Program-made: the position numbers and the translations under genes
Part shown: positions 1 through 13,186 of the stretch, one piece after another
Position numbering within the stretch: position 1 is the first letter of the stretch
Layout: every line of letters starts with the position of its first letter
Notes under the pieces: model-generated
What the model was told of the DNA's origin: nothing
The model's database searches: none
Seen by the model: the letters and a program-made list of their open reading frames with translations, nothing else
NCBI RefSeq assembly: GCF_009905375.1
Contig: NC_133647.1
Location: forward strand, 77,118,231-77,182,230
Reading direction: 5' to 3'
Source: Apium graveolens
Lineage: Eukaryota; Streptophyta; Magnoliopsida; Apiales; Apiaceae
DNA: 64,000 nt

Positions 1-2310
1 TCGGACCAACTCTAAGCTTAAGTCTATCCAGGAACACTCAGGCAAGTTTTCTACCCGTTATACTGTTGTTGTGATGTATACATATGTATATGTATTATCT
101 TGTGATAGATGCATGATGGTTAATTAGCAAATCTTGCGATATATTGGAGCATGTGATATGGTATATATGCATGTCTGTTTCGTAATCTTGATATATATAT
201 GTTGATTCAAATGCTTATAAGTTGCATAATACCTATGCTAGAGATAAGCAGTAGTTGCGTATACCCTTAGTATAGGGGACCCGAAGGTGAACATTTCCTA
301 AAACAGGGAGTCGATGTTCCCGAGTATATTATATATATATTTATATATATATATATATAGTTTTCAAAACTATTAATGAAATAAGGTTTATTCGATAACT
401 TTATTTTTATTAATGAATATTACTTTGAATATTCATTCGAGGACTTATGACTCGGTTTATTTTATTTAATGAATATTATTTTGAATATTCATTCGAGGAC
501 TTAAGACTCCGTTTATTTTATTTAATAAATATTATTTTGAATATTCATTTGAGGACTTATGACTCCGCTTATTTATTAAATAATATTCTTTATTTTATTG
601 AAGAATAATGTTTCGATAATCAAACTTATTTTCGATTATTCAAATAAAGATCGTACTTTCGTATAAGTATATCTTTGGTTATTTATTATTCATTTCAAGT
701 ATAAGTTTTAAAATTTTTACTTCAATTATTTTTATAAGGATTATCCTTATAGGAATATTATTTAAATAATAATATTCAGATATTTTCTAATATATCGGGA
801 CTGATTTATTTCATTAAATCAGCTTTACTCCAAACATTCTTAAAAATGTTTTCGAGTCTTCAAAATGTTTTTAAAAGTTAGAGCGGATCCCAAAACTCGT
901 TTTCAGATTTAAGATCTTCCTTTCGAAGGAGACTTGAATATTCGCTCAAAAATCTTGGGGATCCGGCTCTGTGGTGTATTTTATATTCACAACGAGGTTA
1001 CTGTTTTGAGAAAACAATTTGATTACTTGCCCAATGTTCGGGAAGTAAGTCCATCTAATTGAATCGGCATAAGCGACAGGCCGGGGTATGGTCTATAAAG
1101 GTGTAAGAGGCTGGGTGACAGTCCATCCACGCATGAGTGGCCGGGTAACGGTCTAGCGCGAGGTCCTAATGCGGCCAGGGTGATGACCGACGAGGAATTC
1201 ATCCATCTGTAGTAGAAAAGGTTACTTATTGGTATCTTTGCCTGATCAGCAAGATATCGGGTTTATGCCAAAATTCTTTTCTTTCCGAATTCATTGGATA
1301 TTGCAACTCTATTCATACTTTATATGACAGAGGTTTTCAGGAAATGTATGGGAGATATATATGAATATATATATATATTGGGACTTAATGAAGTATCTCG
1401 TAACTTCATTTCATTCAATGATTGAATCTATTCAAGTCTTATCTTGTAGTCTCATCAGTGTGATGAACTTTTGAAACTGATGATAGCTTGAACGGTGGTA
1501 GTTCAAGTAGTATCCGGAAAAGATATAAGTATATTGGAGTATCTTGTAACTTCATCTTTTCAACTTATATGTGGTTAATGATTATCTTATGCATGACAAA
1601 GATTTTCAAAAAAACATTGAGACAAGGCTAGATATATGAGATCACCTTGCAATGATATTTTTATACAGTTATAAACTGGAACTTTGTGTATATTATACAT
1701 GTCAGAGGATTTCAAAGATTATGAAAAGTATATATACTTATATACTGAATATTTTGCGACTTGGTCACGTTAAGATATCAACTTGGTTCATTTCTTCTTA
1801 ACCAAGACTTTCATGAGTACTATGAGAATGCTCATATATTGTTAATTATTTTACATATTATTTCGGTGGGCTTGTTGCTCACCCTTGCTTTCTTCTTTCA
1901 TCACACAACATCAGATAGACCAGATGAACAGGACCAAGCTCCCAATTCACGAGTGGATAGGAAACATTCCGCAGTTTCCTATAGGCGTTGATGTCGCTGT
2001 AGCTGAGGTAGAAACTACCAATAGGCTAGGCTTTCAACTTTTGATGTACCAGATTTATGTATATTTATGAATTGTAATAATGGCAAAGAAATGTAAATTT
2101 ATTCAGAAGCCCTTTTAAGGTGTATTGGCATATAATTATGGAATAAAATGACTTGTGATTATTTTTGGATATTCATCTCTGAGACTATAACTTGTGGTGT
2201 GTGTGTTTATGGTGGGGTCACAGTACAGAGTAGTTGATGATTTATTAAGATTGACTGTTATTAAGGGAAATGGAACTCGTGACAACCCGGACGGATTTGG
2301 GGGTGTTACA
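1..2310 (+). repeat. array unit 1 (partial)
   Basis: Right-hand part of a unit, starting with tcggaccaactctaagc, which recurs near 3560 and (one base changed) near 7136. It holds a TA microsatellite (about 328-358), a subrepeat of about 60 bases with the phrase cattcgaggactta in three copies (about 411-580), and the AT-rich dyad gaatattatttaaataataatattc near 752-776. Near its end, gacaacccggacggatttggg lacks about ten bases present in the other two units (aacccggatccccgaccccgg or aacccgaatccccgaccccgg). No gene is seen. Confidence 0.85.
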
Positions 2311-5300
2311 AGTGGCAAGAGATGAAGTCACCAAGATGATATCATGCTTAGTCATACTCCACTCACTTTAAACAACCAAAAAATCATCCAAATATCCCAT
2401 TCACTTCATTTTCCACCACAAAAACATTCAACAAAGCAAATACTCTCCCAAGAACACATAGCTCACGGCTTTTTCATTTTTTCAAGGAGAAAAATTCCAA
2501 AAATCAAGTTTCTAGCTTTGTTAATTTGCAAGGTAATTACCCAAGGTCCCTTATGATTAGATAAGCATATCCTAGGAGTTTAAGCTTCTATTTCCTCAAG
2601 AATCTCTTCCAATAAATCAAGGAAGAAGATGATGAATAGTGTTTTTAAGATTACTAACTTTATTTTCTTTGATTTCCTTTAAGATCCAAGCATTCCTAAG
2701 CTATCTCAAGGCTTCTCAAGGCTTCTTAAGGCTTCCTAGCTACTCTAATCACTCCAAGGAAGGTATAACACCTCCAAACCCTAACTTTACTTTGAGTATT
2801 AAGATGGTTTTAATGGTTATAGTAAATGAGAAGCATGATGCTTGTGTGTTTAGAGTTTGGATTGGATTTGTAGTGATTTGGATGTTGAAATCTTGTTTAT
2901 AGTTAATGAAACTTAAGTATAGCTAGTAGTTCATGTGTGGGGTTGTATAAATTGGAAAATCTTGAGGTTTGGGGACTGATGTAGTAAGGTTTGGATGAGG
3001 GTTGGTTGTATTGTTGGTTGTGAGTTGAATGGTGGTTGTTTGGGGTGGTTTAAAACTTAGTAATCGCGTAAACATAGTCGTCGTAATGCCCGATTTACTT
3101 TAGACTGTTTTTGTTCTTAACATCAGGACCCGTGAACTCACTGTTATGTTTTGACCATTGCCATGATTAGATAGTTCATGTTACGAGCTTCGTTTTGATA
3201 TGTGGTTCGTTTGAATCTGATGTACGGTTTAGGAGAAACGAACGTTTTAAGTAACGGCGCTTCGCGACCGAACCATTACCCCTCGCCTTACTTTGAAACC
3301 TTGGTAAAGGACTTTAATTGACTAATTGGGGTATGAAGCAATTATTTTAAGTGGATTAGGCAGTTGGTAAGGTACTCGTGAAAGAATCACCTTAAAAATC
3401 TTAATGGTTAATTTATTAAAAATGGTGGAGCCGAGGGTACTCGGGCGACTTAAGTGAATCGTTAAGCGCGAAAGCGAACGTTAAGGGTCTAATTGGTTAA
3501 AGTCTAGTTTCTTAAGCGACCGGAGATTAATTCCGACTTATGTTGTTGTTCATAGGTTATCGGACCAACTCTAAGCTTAAGTCTATCCAGGAACACTCAG
3601 GCAAGTTTTCTACCCGTTATACTGTTGTTGTGATGTATACATATGTATATGTATTATCTTGTGATAGATGCATGATGGTTAATTAGCAAATCTTGCGATA
3701 TATTGGAGCATGTGATATGGTATATATGCATGTCTGTTTTGTAATCTTGATATATATATGTTGATTCAAATGCTTATAAGTTGCATAATACCTATGCTAG
3801 AGATAAGCAGTAGTTGCGTATACCCTTAGTATAGGGGACCCAAAGGTGAACATTTCCTAAAACAGGGAGTCGATGTTCCCGAGTATATTATATATATATT
3901 TATATATATATATATAGTTTTCAAAACTATTAATGAAATAAGGTTTATTCGATAACTTTATTTTTATTAATGAATATTACTTTGAATATTCATTCGAGGA
4001 CTTATGACTCGGTTTATTTTATTTAATGAATATTATTTTGAATATTCATTCGAGGACTTAAGACTCCGTTTATTTTATTTAATGAATATTATTTTGAATA
4101 TTCATTTGAGGACTTATGACTCCGCTTATTTATTAAATAATATTCTTTATTTTATTGAAGAATAATGTTTCGATAATCAAACTTATTTTCGATTATTCAA
4201 ATAAAGATCGTACTTTCGTATAAGTATATCTTTGGTTATTTATTATTCATTTCAAGTATAAGTTTTAAAATTTTTACTTCAATTATTTTTATAAGGATTA
4301 TCCTTATAGGAATATTATTTAAATAATAATATTCAGATATTTTCTAATATATCGGGACTGATTTATTTCATTAAATCAACTTTACTCCAAACATTCTTAA
4401 AAATGTTTTCGAGTCTTCAAAATGATTTTAAAAGTTAGAGCGGATCCCAAAACTCGTTTTCAGATTTAAGATCTTCCTTTCGAAGGAGACTTGAATATTC
4501 GCTCAAAAATCTTGGAAATCCGGCTCTGTGGTGTATTTTATATTCACAACGAGGTTGCTGTTTTGAGAAAACAATTTGATTACTTACCCAATGTTCGGGA
4601 AGTAAGTCCATCTAATTGAGTCGGCATAAGCGACAGGCCGGGGTATGGTCTATGAAGGTGTAAGAGGCTGGGTGACAGTCCATCCACGCGTGAGTGGCCG
4701 GGTAACGGTCTAGCGCGAGGTCCTAATGCGGCCAGGGTGATGACCGAAGAGGAATTCATCCATCTGTAGTAGAAAAGGTTACTTATTGGTATCTTTGCCT
4801 GATCAGCAAGATATCGGGTTTATGCCAAAATTCTTTTCTTTCCGAATTCATTGGATATTGCAACTCTGTTCATACTTTATATGACAGAGGTTTTCAGGAA
4901 ATGTATGGGAGATATATATGAATATATATATATTGGGACTTAATGAAGTATCTCGTAACTTCATTTCATTCAATGATATTTCAAAGATTGAATCTATTCA
5001 AGTCTTATCTTGTAGTCTCATCAGTGTAATGAACTTTTGAAACTGATGATAGCTTGAACGGTGGTAGTTCAAGTAGTATCCGGAAAAGATATAAGTATAT
5101 TGGAGTATCTTGTAACTTCATCTTTTCAACTTATATGTGGTTAATGATTATCTTATGCATGACAAAGATTTTCAAAAAAACATTGAGACAAGGCTAGATA
5201 TATGAGATCACCTTGCAATGATATTTTTATACAGTTATAAACTGGAACTCTGTGTATATTATACATGTCAGAGGATTTCAAAGATTATGAAAAGTATATA

Positions 5301-5886
5301 TACTTATATACTGAATATTTTGTGACTTGGTCGCGTTAAGATATCAACTTGGTTCATTTCTTCTTGACCAAGACTTTCATGAGTACTATGAGAATGCTCA
5401 TATATTGTTAATTATTTTACATATTATTTCGGTGGGCTTGTTGCTCACCCTTGCTTTCTTCTTTCATCACACAACATCAGATAGACCAGATGAACAGGAC
5501 CAAGCTCCCAATTCACGAGTGGATAGGAAACATTCCGCAGTTTCCTATAGGCGTTGATGTCGCTGTAGCTGAGGTAGAAACTACCAATAGGCTAGGCTTT
5601 CAACTTTTGATGTACCAGATTTATGTATATTTATGAATTGTAATAATGGCAAAGAAATTTAAATTTATTCAGAAGCCCTTTTAAGGTGTATTGGCATATA
5701 ATTATGGAATAAAATGACTTGTGATTATTTTTGGATATTCATCTCTGAGACTATAACTTGTGGTGTGTGTGTTTATGGTGGGGTCACAGTACAGAGTAGT
5801 TGATGATTTATTAAGATTGACTGTTATTAAGGGAAATGGAACTCGTGACAACCCGGATCCCCGACCCCGGATTTGGGGGTGTTACA
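2311..5886 (+). repeat. array unit 2 (complete, 3576 bp)
   Basis: Begins agtggcaagagatgaag directly after the terminal tgttaca of unit 1 and ends in tgttaca. It is nearly identical to unit 1 over their shared part, with scattered substitutions and small indels. The first bases could be a decayed PBS (agtgg followed by agag) or an LTR-internal sequence like that near 30378. ATG-started frames such as 2344-2556 and 2639-2902 are read in parts corresponding to LTR U3/R and show no protein family. Confidence 0.85.
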
Positions 5887-8800
5887 AGTGGCAAGAGATG
5901 AAGTCACCAAGATGATATCATGCTTAGTCATACTCCACTCACTTTAAACAACCAAAAAATCATCCAAATATCCCATTCACTTCATTTTCCACCACAAAAA
6001 CATTCAACAAAGCAAATACTCTCCCAAGAACATATAGCTCACGGCTTTTTCATTTTTTCAAGGAGAAAAATTCCAAAAATCAAGTTTCTAGCTTTGTTAA
6101 TTTGCAAGGTAATTACCCAAGGTCCCTTATGATTAGATAAGCATATCCTAGGAGTTTAAGCTTCTATTTCCTCATGAATCTCTTCCAATAAATCAAGGAA
6201 GAAGATGATGAATAGTGTTTTTAAGATTACTAACTTTATTTTCTTTGATTTCCTTTAAGATCCAAGCATTCCTAAGCTATCTCAAGGCTTCTCAAGGCTT
6301 CTTAAGGCTTCCTAGCTACTCTAATCACTCCAAGGAAGGTATAACACCTCCAAACCCTAACTTTACTTTGAGTATTAAGATGGTTTTAATGGTTATAGTA
6401 AATGAGAAGCATGATGCTTGTGTGTTTAGAGTTTGGATTGGATTTGTAGTGATTTGGATGTTGAAATCTTGTTTATAGTTAATGAAACTTAAGTATAGCT
6501 AGTAGTTCATGTGTGGGGTTGTATAAATTGGAAAATCTTGAGGTTTGGGGACTGATGTAGTAAGGTTTGGATGAGGGTTGGTTGTATTGTTGGTTGTGAG
6601 TTGAATGGTGGTTGTTTGGGGTGGTTTAAAACTTAGTAATCACGTAAACATAGCCGTCGTAATGCCCGATTTACTTTAGACTGTTTTTGTTCTTAACATC
6701 AGGACCCGTGAACTCACTGTTATGTTTTGACCATTGCCATGATTAGATAGTTCATGTTACGAGCTTCGTTTTGATATGTGGTTCGTTTGAATCTGATGTA
6801 CGGTTTAGGAGAAACGAACGTTTTAAGTAACGGCGCTTCGCGACCGAACCATTACCCCTCGCCTTACTTTGAAACCTTGGTAAAGGACTTTAATTGACTA
6901 ATTGGGGTATGAAGCAATTATTTTAAGTGGATTAGGCAGTTGGTAAGGTACTCGTAAAAGAATCGCCTTAAAAATCTTAATGGTTAATTTATTAAAAATG
7001 GTGGAGCCGAGGGTACTCGAGCGACTTAAGTGAATCGTTAAGCGCGAAAGCGAACGTTAGGGGTCTAATTGGTTAAAGTCTAGTTTCTTAAGCGACCGGG
7101 GATTAATTCCGACTTATATTGTTGTTCATAGGTTATCGGACCCACTCTAAGCTTAAGTCTATCCAGGAACACTCAGGCAAGTTTTCTACCCGTTATACTG
7201 TTGTTGTGATGTATACATATGTATATGTATTATCTTGTGATAGATGCATGATGGTTAATTAGCAAATCTTGCGATATATTGGAGAATGTGATATGGTATA
7301 TATGCATGTCTGTTTCGTAATCTTGATATATATATGTTTATTCAAATGCTTATAAGTTGCATAATACCTATGCTAGAGATAAGCAGTAGTTGCGTATACC
7401 CTTAGTATAGGGGACCCAAAGGTGAACATTTCCTAAAACCGGGAGTCGATGTTCCCGAGTATATTATATATATATTTATATATATATATATATATACAGT
7501 TTTCAAAACTATTAATGAAATAAGGTTTATTCGATAACTTTATTTTTATTAATGAATATTACTTTGAATATTCATTCGAGGACTTATGACTCGGTTTATT
7601 TTATTTAATGAATATTATTTTGAATATTCATTCGAGGACTTAAGACTCCGTTTATTTTATTTAATGAATATTATTTTGAATATTCATTTGAGGACTTATG
7701 ACTCCGCTTATTTATTAAATAATATTCTTTATTTTATTAAAGAATAATGTTTCGATAATCAAACTTATTTTCAATTATTCAAATAAAGATCGTACTTTCG
7801 TATAAGTATATCTTTGGTTATTTATTATTCATTTCAAGTATAAGTTTTAAAATTTTTACTTCAATTATTTTTATAAGGATTATCCTTATAGGAATATTAT
7901 TTAAATAATAATATTCAGATATTTTCTAATATATCGGGACTGATTTATTTCATTAAATCAGCTTTACTCCAAACATTCTTAAAAATGTTTTCGAGTCTTC
8001 AAAATGATTTTAAAAGTTAGAGCGGATCCCAAAACTCGTTTTCAGATTTAAGATCTTCCTTTCGAAGGAGACTTGAATATTCGCTCAAAAATCTTGGGGA
8101 TCCGGCTCTGTGGTGTATTTTATATTCACAACGAGGTTGCTGTTTTGAGAAAACAATTTGATTACTTGCCCAATGTTCGGGAAGTAAGTCCATCTAATTG
8201 AGTCGGCATAAGCGACAGGCCGGGGTATGGTCTATGAAGGTGTAAGAGGCTGGGTGACAGTCCATCCACGCGTGAGTGGCCGGGTAACGGTCTAGCGCGA
8301 GGTCCTAATGCGGCCAGGGTGATGACCGGCGAGGAATTCATCCATCTATAGTAGAAAAGGTTACTTATTGGTATCTTTGCCTGATCAGCAAGATATCGGG
8401 TTTATGCCAAAATTCTTTTCTTTCCGAATTCATTGGATATTGCAACTCTGTTCATACTTTATATGACAGAGGTTTTCAAGAAATGTATGAGAGATATATA
8501 TGAATATATATATCGGGACTTAATGAAGTATCTCATAACTTCATTTCATTCAATGATATTTCAAAGATTGAATCTATTCAAGTCTTATCTTGTAGTCTCA
8601 TCAGTGTGATGAACTTTTGAAACTGATGATACCTTGAACGGTGGTAGTTCAAGTAGTATCCGGAAAAGATATAAGTATATTGGAGTATCTTGTAACTTCA
8701 TCTTTTCAACTTATATGTGGTTAATGATTATCTTATGCATGACAAAGATTTTCAAAAAAACATTGAGACAAGGCTAGATATATGAGATCACCTTGCAATG

Positions 8801-9465
8801 ATATTTTTATACAGTTATAAACTGGAACTCTGTGTATATTATACATGTCAGAGGATTTCAAAGATTATGAAAAGTATATATACTTATATACTGAATATTT
8901 TGTGACTTGGTCGCGTTAAGATATCAACTTGGTTCATTTCTTCTTGACCAAGACTTTCATGAGTACTATGAGAATGCTCATATATTGTTAATTATTATAC
9001 ATATTATTTTGGTGGGCTTGTTGCTCACCCTTGCTTTCTTCTTTCATCACACAACAACAGATAGAAAAGATGAACAGGACCAAGCTTCCAATTCGCAAGC
9101 GGTTAGGAAACGTTCCGCAGTTTTCTGGAAGCGTTGATGCCGCCGTAGCTGAGGTAGGAGCTACCAATAGGCTAGGTTTTTAACTATTGATGAACCAGAC
9201 TTATGTATAATATGAATTGTAATAATGGAAAGGAATATGTAAATTATTCAGAAACCCTTTTAAGGTGTAACGGTTTATAATTGTGGAATAAAATGACTTG
9301 TGTTATTTTTGGTATTCATCTCTGAGACTATAATTTGTGGTGTGTGTGTGTATATTGTGGGATCACAGTACTCAGTAGTTGGTTGACTGTTAAGATTAAG
9401 TATTGATAAGGGAAATGGAACTCGTGACAACCCGAATCCCCGACCCCGGATTTGGGGGTGTTACA
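5887..9465 (+). repeat. array unit 3 (complete, 3579 bp)
   Basis: Same start and end motifs as unit 2. Its last 550 bases or so differ from units 1 and 2 and are closer to the LTRs at 33420-33977 and 52480-53044 (for example gcaagcggttaggaaacgtt and ggaagcgttgatgccgccg). The unit therefore looks mosaic, as if the edge copy was exchanged with, or descends from, a different LTR subfamily. The right boundary is sharp at tgttaca, followed by unrelated Sirevirus LTR sequence. Confidence 0.83.
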
Positions 9466-10284
9466 AGATCTCTGAGAAATCGACAAGTCATTTCTTCACT
9501 AGAGAACTCAGAGATATCGATAAGCCAAAATGAAGACATGAAGATTAGAGATCTCGATAAGCCAAACTCTCTTATAGAGAACTCAGAGAGAACTCAGAGA
9601 CTTTGATAAGTCAAAACAACTATAAAGTAATAAGAGATCTCGATAAGTCATTACACTTATCGAGATGTCGAGTTCTTTATATGACTAACTGGAGATCTCG
9701 ATGTAAAGCTCAAATACAGAATGTAGATCAGTTTAATATCCAAGATTATCAATCAACAAACAAATCAATCACTAATTTGAAAAGTCTACAAAAGCAGCTT
9801 GAAGAGTACAAGATCAAAGGCCAAGATTAACTGACAAAGTAAAGTAAGGGACATGCAAGATTTTAAAAGATATATTAAGCCAGAAATAGAAAGATTTAGT
9901 TATCCAAAAGTAGGGTTTAGTACATGTTATTACATGTTGTGTAAAACCAGTGTTTACTGTTATATAAAGTAAATACTATATGCTTTGTTTTCAAGTTGCA
10001 ACAAATAGATCTGAAATATCTTGTAACTCTCAAGAGAGAAGCTGAGTTCTTTATTAACAAAAGAACCCAAAAATTTGTAGCAAAACAGTAGCTTGATTTT
10101 AATATAAAATTAAGTGAGTTTTGAAAGATAAGTGTGTTCATGTGCATGTTCAAATTATTCTGTTAAAGCATATTATCTCTACATTACAGGTTACTTTGTT
10201 CACCATCCAAAAATAGTTCAAAAAGATAAAAATTGTTCAAAATACATTCACCCCCGCCCTCTGTGTTGTATTCATTAACCAACA
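9466..10284 (+). repeat. 5'-truncated Sirevirus LTR
   Basis: Ends at ccaaca immediately before agtggtatcagag. The left end is cut at the array junction. The first 240 bases carry the motif gagatctcgataag(c/t)c in several direct copies (about 9511, 9548, 9634; a diverged one near 9597) and one inverted copy near 9653. A TATA box (tatataaa, 9961-9968) lies 316 bases before the LTR end. No coding function is expected. Confidence 0.72.
9961..9968 (+). promoter_or_regulatory. LTR TATA box
   Basis: The motif tatataaa sits about 320 bases before the LTR end, which fits the U3/R boundary of a Sirevirus LTR. The assignment rests on position and motif only. Confidence 0.5.
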
Positions 10285-10286
10285 AG

Positions 10287-10298
10287 TGGTATCAGAGT
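10287..10298 (+). other. primer-binding site, initiator Met tRNA
   Basis: tggtatcagagt, two bases after the LTR end, matches the usual plant iMet PBS tggtatcagagc at 11 of 12 positions. It marks the start of the internal region and the plus orientation. Confidence 0.8.
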
Positions 10299-10335
10299 AA
10301 AATCTGAAAGAAAACAGATTAAAGATCTTGGAAGA

Positions 10336-12637
10336 ATGAATACACGGAAACTGAGCAGTATTAAAATCCCTACCTTTGACAGATCTAACTACACATTATG
10401 GAAAAAGAAAATGATGTTGTTCATAAGGATGGCCAATCCATTATACATTCAGATCCTCAAGAATGGGTCTTTCACTCCCATGGTAAGAGTTGAGGAATCT
10501 ACGGATGGATACATGGTCATTCCAGCATATTATGCTCCTAAAGATCCTTCAGAATACACTGAGCCTGAGAAAGAAAAAGTCTCTCTAGATAGTGGCTTGC
10601 AGCTGATCTTGAAAGAGTCACTTGACAATGTAATGTACAATAACATTTTCAACTGTGACACAACCAAACAGATCTGGGAGAAAATAGAGATATTATGTGA
10701 AGGAACAGAGGAAGTTAGGTCAAACCAAAAGAGGATTCTGGTTTCTCAGTATGAAGGGTTTATTGCTAAACCAAAAGAAGGAATTACTGAAGTTTTTGAA
10801 AGGTTCAAGAAACTGATAAATGACTTGCAGCTACATGATAAATATTATGAAGCTGAGGAGGTTAACCTAAAGTTTTTGCTAGCCCTTCCTGACCATCTTG
10901 AACAAAAGATATCAGCTATAAGAGAAGGAAGAGATTTAAGCAGAATGACTTTGGAAGTTCTATATGGAATCTTGAAAACCTTTGAACTTGAGATCCTGCA
11001 AAGAAAGTCCCAATAAACTCTTTTTTTAAGGAAATGATTAAAAGCACATCATGGATATGTTATTGATGGTTAAGTGCTTTAATTGTAAATGACAGAGAAG
11101 AAAGTGAAGATGAGCAAGATGATCAAGTTTCAGTTGTTCAAGCTATGGAACAAAAGAACAAAGGACCTTAGAAGCAAGTTGTATTGGAGCTAGAGGAAGA
11201 TGAATATTACACCTTGGATGAGCTTGATGAAATGGACCAATCCATGGCTTACTTGGCAAGGAAATTCTCCAACATAAGAGTTAAGAAGCCAAGGTTATTC
11301 AAGAGCAAGGGATAATTTTCTAACTGCAACAATTGTAAACCAAAGACTAGGTACAATTCAGTTGGCAAAGGTGGCTACAAAACAGGATCTGTGGACAGAT
11401 CAAAGATAAGGTGCTTCAACTGTGATGAGTTGGGTCACTTTTCTACTGAATGCAGAAAGCCTAAAAAGGTGAAGAAATACAAAGCATTTTTTGAACTGGA
11501 AGCAAAGTATGAAGCTCTCTTGAAGAAGCAGTCTGGAAAAGCTTATATTACGGAAGGAAAGAGTTGGGATGACACTGATGTTGATGATGAGGATGAAGAA
11601 GTTGGAAACTATGAACTAATGGCTTTTGAGCATGGAGAAGCATCCACTTCAAAATCAAAGGTACCAACTCTAACCACCATTGATTTAAATGTTAGTCAAT
11701 ATAAGGAGACTGTGGAAAAGATGAGTGTTGAGATGTTTCATATACACACAAGATTAGTAGCTGCTACTGAGGAAGTAAGCAGGCTAACAAATGCAAATGA
11801 GAAGCTTGAAAGTGAGAAGCAAAAGATGGATCTACTGCTTATGGAGCTTGAGTCAGTCAAGCAAGAAAATGAATATTTGAAAAACAAGCTGAAGTGTGCC
11901 AATGATATTGAAGCTGTGTTAAGAGAGAAGATTAAAAAAATGAAGTTAAGTTGAAATCTTTCAGGATTGCATCTGAGTTGGTTGGACAATACCATGAGAA
12001 GAACAAACCATGTGCTAACATAGCTATTGGTCTTGACTATGATACCTTGAACAACAAGAAGAAAGATATAGGTGGTAAAGGAAAAGCAACAGAAAATAAA
12101 GATGTTCCAGCTATGCTGAAAAAGGTTGATTCATCTATGTTCAAAGCATATGAGGTAGATTTCAATGAAGAAGAGTTGATCATTAAGCAAGAAATTGTTG
12201 ATGAAGACAATGAGAAGAAAAATGCAGAAACAACTCCAACCTCCAAAGCTGAAAAGAAGCTCATGGTCAACCAAGATTCCAAGACACCTATCAAGGATAT
12301 AAAAACTGAAGAATTAAGAATGAAAAAGAAAAATAGAAATGGAAAGATTGGAATAAACAAGAGCAACAATTTTTCTTATGTTGCAGATGGTCCAAGGAAG
12401 CAATGCAAAAAATGTGGCTCTGTGAATCATCTAACTCACCTTTTTAAAAAGGTTGTTAGCAAGCCAGTAGAAGGAACATACAAATACAATGAGGCAAATG
12501 CAAATGATCTCTACTCATTTTGTGACAAGTTTGATTGCATTCCTTGTAACTTAAAAGTGATGAAAAGTTTCCACAAGTTGAGAGTAGACCTCAAAGAAGT
12601 AAAAACTGGGTCTACATCAAAAAGGGAAAATGTATAG
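10336..12637 (+). pseudogene. gag: Sirevirus gag, broken
   Basis: A capsid-type domain begins at the ATG at 10336 and runs 226 codons to a stop at 11014. It has the usual copia gag order, with a YTLWKKKM-like N-terminus and a LKFLLALPDHL segment. A gap with frame changes follows, then 11391-11954 with zinc knuckle CFNCDELGHFSTEC (CX2CX4HX4C) and a long coiled coil. A frame change at an A7 run near 11934-11941 leads into 11951-12637, where a second knuckle reads CKKCGSVNHLTHLF and has lost its last cysteine. Gag would form the virus-like particle and bind RNA. At least two frame breaks make this copy non-functional. Confidence 0.8.
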
Positions 12638-12755
12638 CAGTCAATGAACTCTATTTTATCTGAAACAACTCATTCTGATTTTGCTCACTCTCTTAACAAG
12701 AAGAAAGTACCCAACTTTGCTTGGATTGCTAAACACGCTTAAACTCATTATGTGC

Positions 12756-13186
12756 AGGGCAAAAAGAAGAAAGTCATATAGATCATAGATAGTGGATACT
12801 CAAGACATATGACAGGTGATATGGCCCTGATATCACAGTTTGAGCAGAAGGCTGGCCCATTAGTAACTTTTGGAGACAATAACAAAGGTTTCACAATGGG
12901 ATATGGAAAATTAATTTCTGGAAATGTTGTCATTGATGATGTAGTACTGGTAGCTGGTCTTGAAGTAAATCTTCTTAGTGTCAGCCAATTTGCAGACAAA
13001 GGTTTCAAAGTTTCATTTAATAAAATAGAATGCACTTTTATCAACAATAAAACTGGTGAAGTTGCTCTGAAAGGAGCAAGGAAAGGAAGCTTATTTGTTG
13101 CATACTTGGACTCAGCAAATAAGGATGGAATTTGTTACTTCTACCAAGAGATGGTCAAATTTCATCATAAAGACCGTAAGAGATAA
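12756..13186 (+). pseudogene. Ty1/copia protease fragment
   Basis: The aspartic protease active site D-S-G is present at about 12788-12796, followed by SRHMTGD; the third residue after DSG is Y-S rather than the C-S seen in the neighbouring element at 53789. A stop lies just before it (about 12778-12780). The frame continues through the typical GNVVIDDVVLVAGL and LLSVSQFADKG segments. It then runs into unrelated sequence near 13140-13186 instead of the integrase zinc finger, so pol is cut off here. Confidence 0.78.

Larger units (their letters stand above)
1..9465 (+). repeat. LTR-derived tandem array, unit about 3.58 kb
   Basis: Three head-to-tail copies of the same sequence fill this stretch: 1-2310 (left-truncated by the window edge), 2311-5886 and 5887-9465. 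Each copy ends in the motif gggggtgttaca, the same terminus as the 4-kb gypsy LTRs at 29901-33977 and 47590-53044, and most of each unit aligns with those LTRs. Each unit lacks roughly the first 450-600 bases of the intact LTR, and no coding internal region lies between copies. The array probably arose by unequal recombination between LTRs, or between LTR and leader. It may continue to the left of the window. Confidence 0.88.

Noticed and set aside
2344..6478. ATG-started frames of 70 and 87 codons in units 1 to 3 (2344, 2639, 5920, 6215)
   Set aside because: They sit in LTR sequence, have unbiased low-complexity composition and match no family. Identity between units reflects duplication.
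1761..9137. A 76-codon frame with a hydrophobic stretch, present in all three array units (1761-1991, 5327-5557, 8907-9137), and a 61-codon frame in units 1 and 2 and in the 5' gypsy LTR (33542-33727)
   Set aside because: These frames have no ATG start (they begin at TTG), lie inside an LTR, and their conservation follows from the copies being recent duplicates.
1..9465. Array as rDNA, a centromeric satellite or a segmental gene duplication
   Set aside because: There is no rRNA or host-gene sequence; the unit clearly aligns with the 4-kb LTRs, and three copies are too few to call it a satellite.
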